Shown one piece after another: positions 63,478-64,000 of a DNA stretch of 64,000 nt. The first letter of the stretch is position 1, and the number at the start of each line of letters is the position of its first letter. Source of the DNA: Arcticimaribacter sp002477625. GTDB taxonomy: Bacteria > Bacteroidota > Bacteroidia > Flavobacteriales > Flavobacteriaceae. The position numbers were made by a program, and so were the translations under genes. The notes beneath the pieces are model-generated. The model was not told the DNA's origin, did no database searches, and saw only the letters and a list, made by a program, of their open reading frames with translations. The DNA is taken from contig OX044358.1 in NCBI GenBank assembly GCA_943846665.1, forward strand, positions 1,364,001 through 1,428,000, read 5' to 3'.

Positions 63478-64000
63478 ATGAATTGGGAGCAGCTTTTATC
63501 CTTACAGCGATACGGTGACAAAACCAAAAGACTTAGAAAGGAACAAGATGAAACTCGCTTGGGCTTTGAAGTAGATTATGACCGAATTGTATTTTCTGCT
63601 GCCTTTAGAAGCCTTCAAGATAAAACCCAAGTCATCCCCTTTTCAAAAACAGACTTTGTTCATACCCGCCTTACCCACAGTCTAGAAGTTTCGGTAGTTG
63701 CTCGGAGTATAGGGCGACTAGCAGGGAAGGCAATTCTAGAAAAACACCCGCACTTATCTGAAATTCATGGCTATCAATCCAACGATTTTGGTGCTATAGT
63801 AGCTGCAGCAGCTTTAGCCCATGATATCGGGAACCCGCCTTTTGGACACAGTGGAGAAAAAGCGATTGGACATTTCTTTTCTGATGGCTCTGGAGCAGGT
63901 TATAAAGCAGAATTGAATGCTTTAGAGTATGAAGATTTATGTAAATTCGAAGGAAACGCCAACGGCTTTAAAATTGTATCTCAATCCATGGAAGGCGCAC
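63478..64000 (+). CDS. dgt: Deoxyguanosinetriphosphate triphosphohydrolase (3' end outside window)
   Basis: N-terminal 174 residues of an HD-domain dNTPase that hydrolyses dGTP to deoxyguanosine and tripolyphosphate. Motifs visible are RIVFSAAFRSLQDKTQV, the metal-binding His in THSLEVSVVARSIGR and the HD pair in AAALAHDIGNPPFGHSGE. The start ATG at 63478 gives MNWEQLLSLQRYGD; an ATG at 63470 meets a stop after three codons. The gene is cut by the window end. It is divergent from the beta-helix lipoprotein gene. Confidence 0.93.
   Translation, partial: MNWEQLLSLQRYGDKTKRLRKEQDETRLGFEVDYDRIVFSAAFRSLQDKTQVIPFSKTDFVHTRLTHSLEVSVVARSIGRLAGKAILEKHPHLSEIHGYQSNDFGAIVAAAALAHDIGNPPFGHSGEKAIGHFFSDGSGAGYKAELNALEYEDLCKFEGNANGFKIVSQSMEGA

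Noticed and set aside
1..64000. Mobile elements, CRISPR arrays, tRNA or rRNA genes, toxin-antitoxin or phage-defence islands
   Set aside because: Read through on both strands: no transposase, integrase, terminal inverted repeats, regularly spaced repeats or RNA genes were found. The window is core-like chromosome.

Overview
The window looks like a chromosomal segment of a free-living, probably marine, aerobic member of the Flavobacteriia (Bacteroidota). The evidence is a low G+C content and several Bacteroidota-typical families (DUF3078, ComF, bacilliredoxin, DUF3109, DM13 lipoprotein, CarboxypepD_reg/TonB receptor). Many genes are preceded by the Bacteroidota -7 promoter box TAnnTTTG, there are few Shine-Dalgarno sequences, and intergenic spaces are short. 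I see no rRNA, tRNA, CRISPR array, insertion sequence or prophage.

Layout. 1-3460: a decayed or badly sequenced BNR/sortilin-like beta-propeller gene with many single-base indels, then a DUF3078 protein. 3590-7175: sdhCAB with its own promoter and terminator. 7233-9894: a frameshifted serine hydrolase and glycerol kinase. 10007-17570: omega-amidase-like nitrilase, Ig-like lipoprotein, ComF, glycyl-tRNA synthetase, exonuclease III, OmpA lipoprotein, aldo/keto reductase. 17583-21635: double-ATPase ABC protein, 3'-5' exonuclease, serine hydrolase, Ogt. 21876-28312: a tightly overlapped operon for 4-hydroxyproline catabolism that also encodes a DUF885 metallopeptidase lipoprotein. 28307-30054: an outer-membrane barrel and a DM13 lipoprotein. 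30138-41315: an unusually complete heme cluster: hemA-C-D-E-F-(antiporter)-hemB leftward, and an AraC-type regulator-hemH-MATE-hemJ-histidine kinase-enoyl-CoA hydratase rightward from a shared control region. 43547-51614: mixed housekeeping genes. 51829-55369: class I ribonucleotide reductase nrdB-nrdA. 55572-63297: a leftward phosphate locus (beta-helix lipoprotein, TonB receptor, porin, PiT transporter fused to a PhoU-like tail). 63478-end: a dGTPase running off the window.

How the parts work together. Sdh, the heme pathway (oxygen-dependent HemF and HemJ) and class I RNR indicate aerobic respiratory growth. The hydroxyproline operon would turn collagen- or glycoprotein-derived peptides into 2-oxoglutarate, which feeds the TCA cycle. 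The phosphate locus carries three ATGTTA repeats at exact 11-bp spacing ahead of the porin, the geometry of a Pho box. This makes the receptor/lipoprotein pair next to it a candidate phosphorus-scavenging system.

The most interesting leads are: the Pho-box-like array with its four-gene locus and a terminator hairpin abutting the TonB receptor start; the hydroxyproline operon with an embedded peptidase; the palindrome and direct repeats between hemA and the AraC-type regulator; and several promoters placed so close to ATG that the mRNAs should be leaderless. Single-base frameshifts in otherwise conserved genes, including hemC, suggest consensus errors in this assembly as well as true decay.
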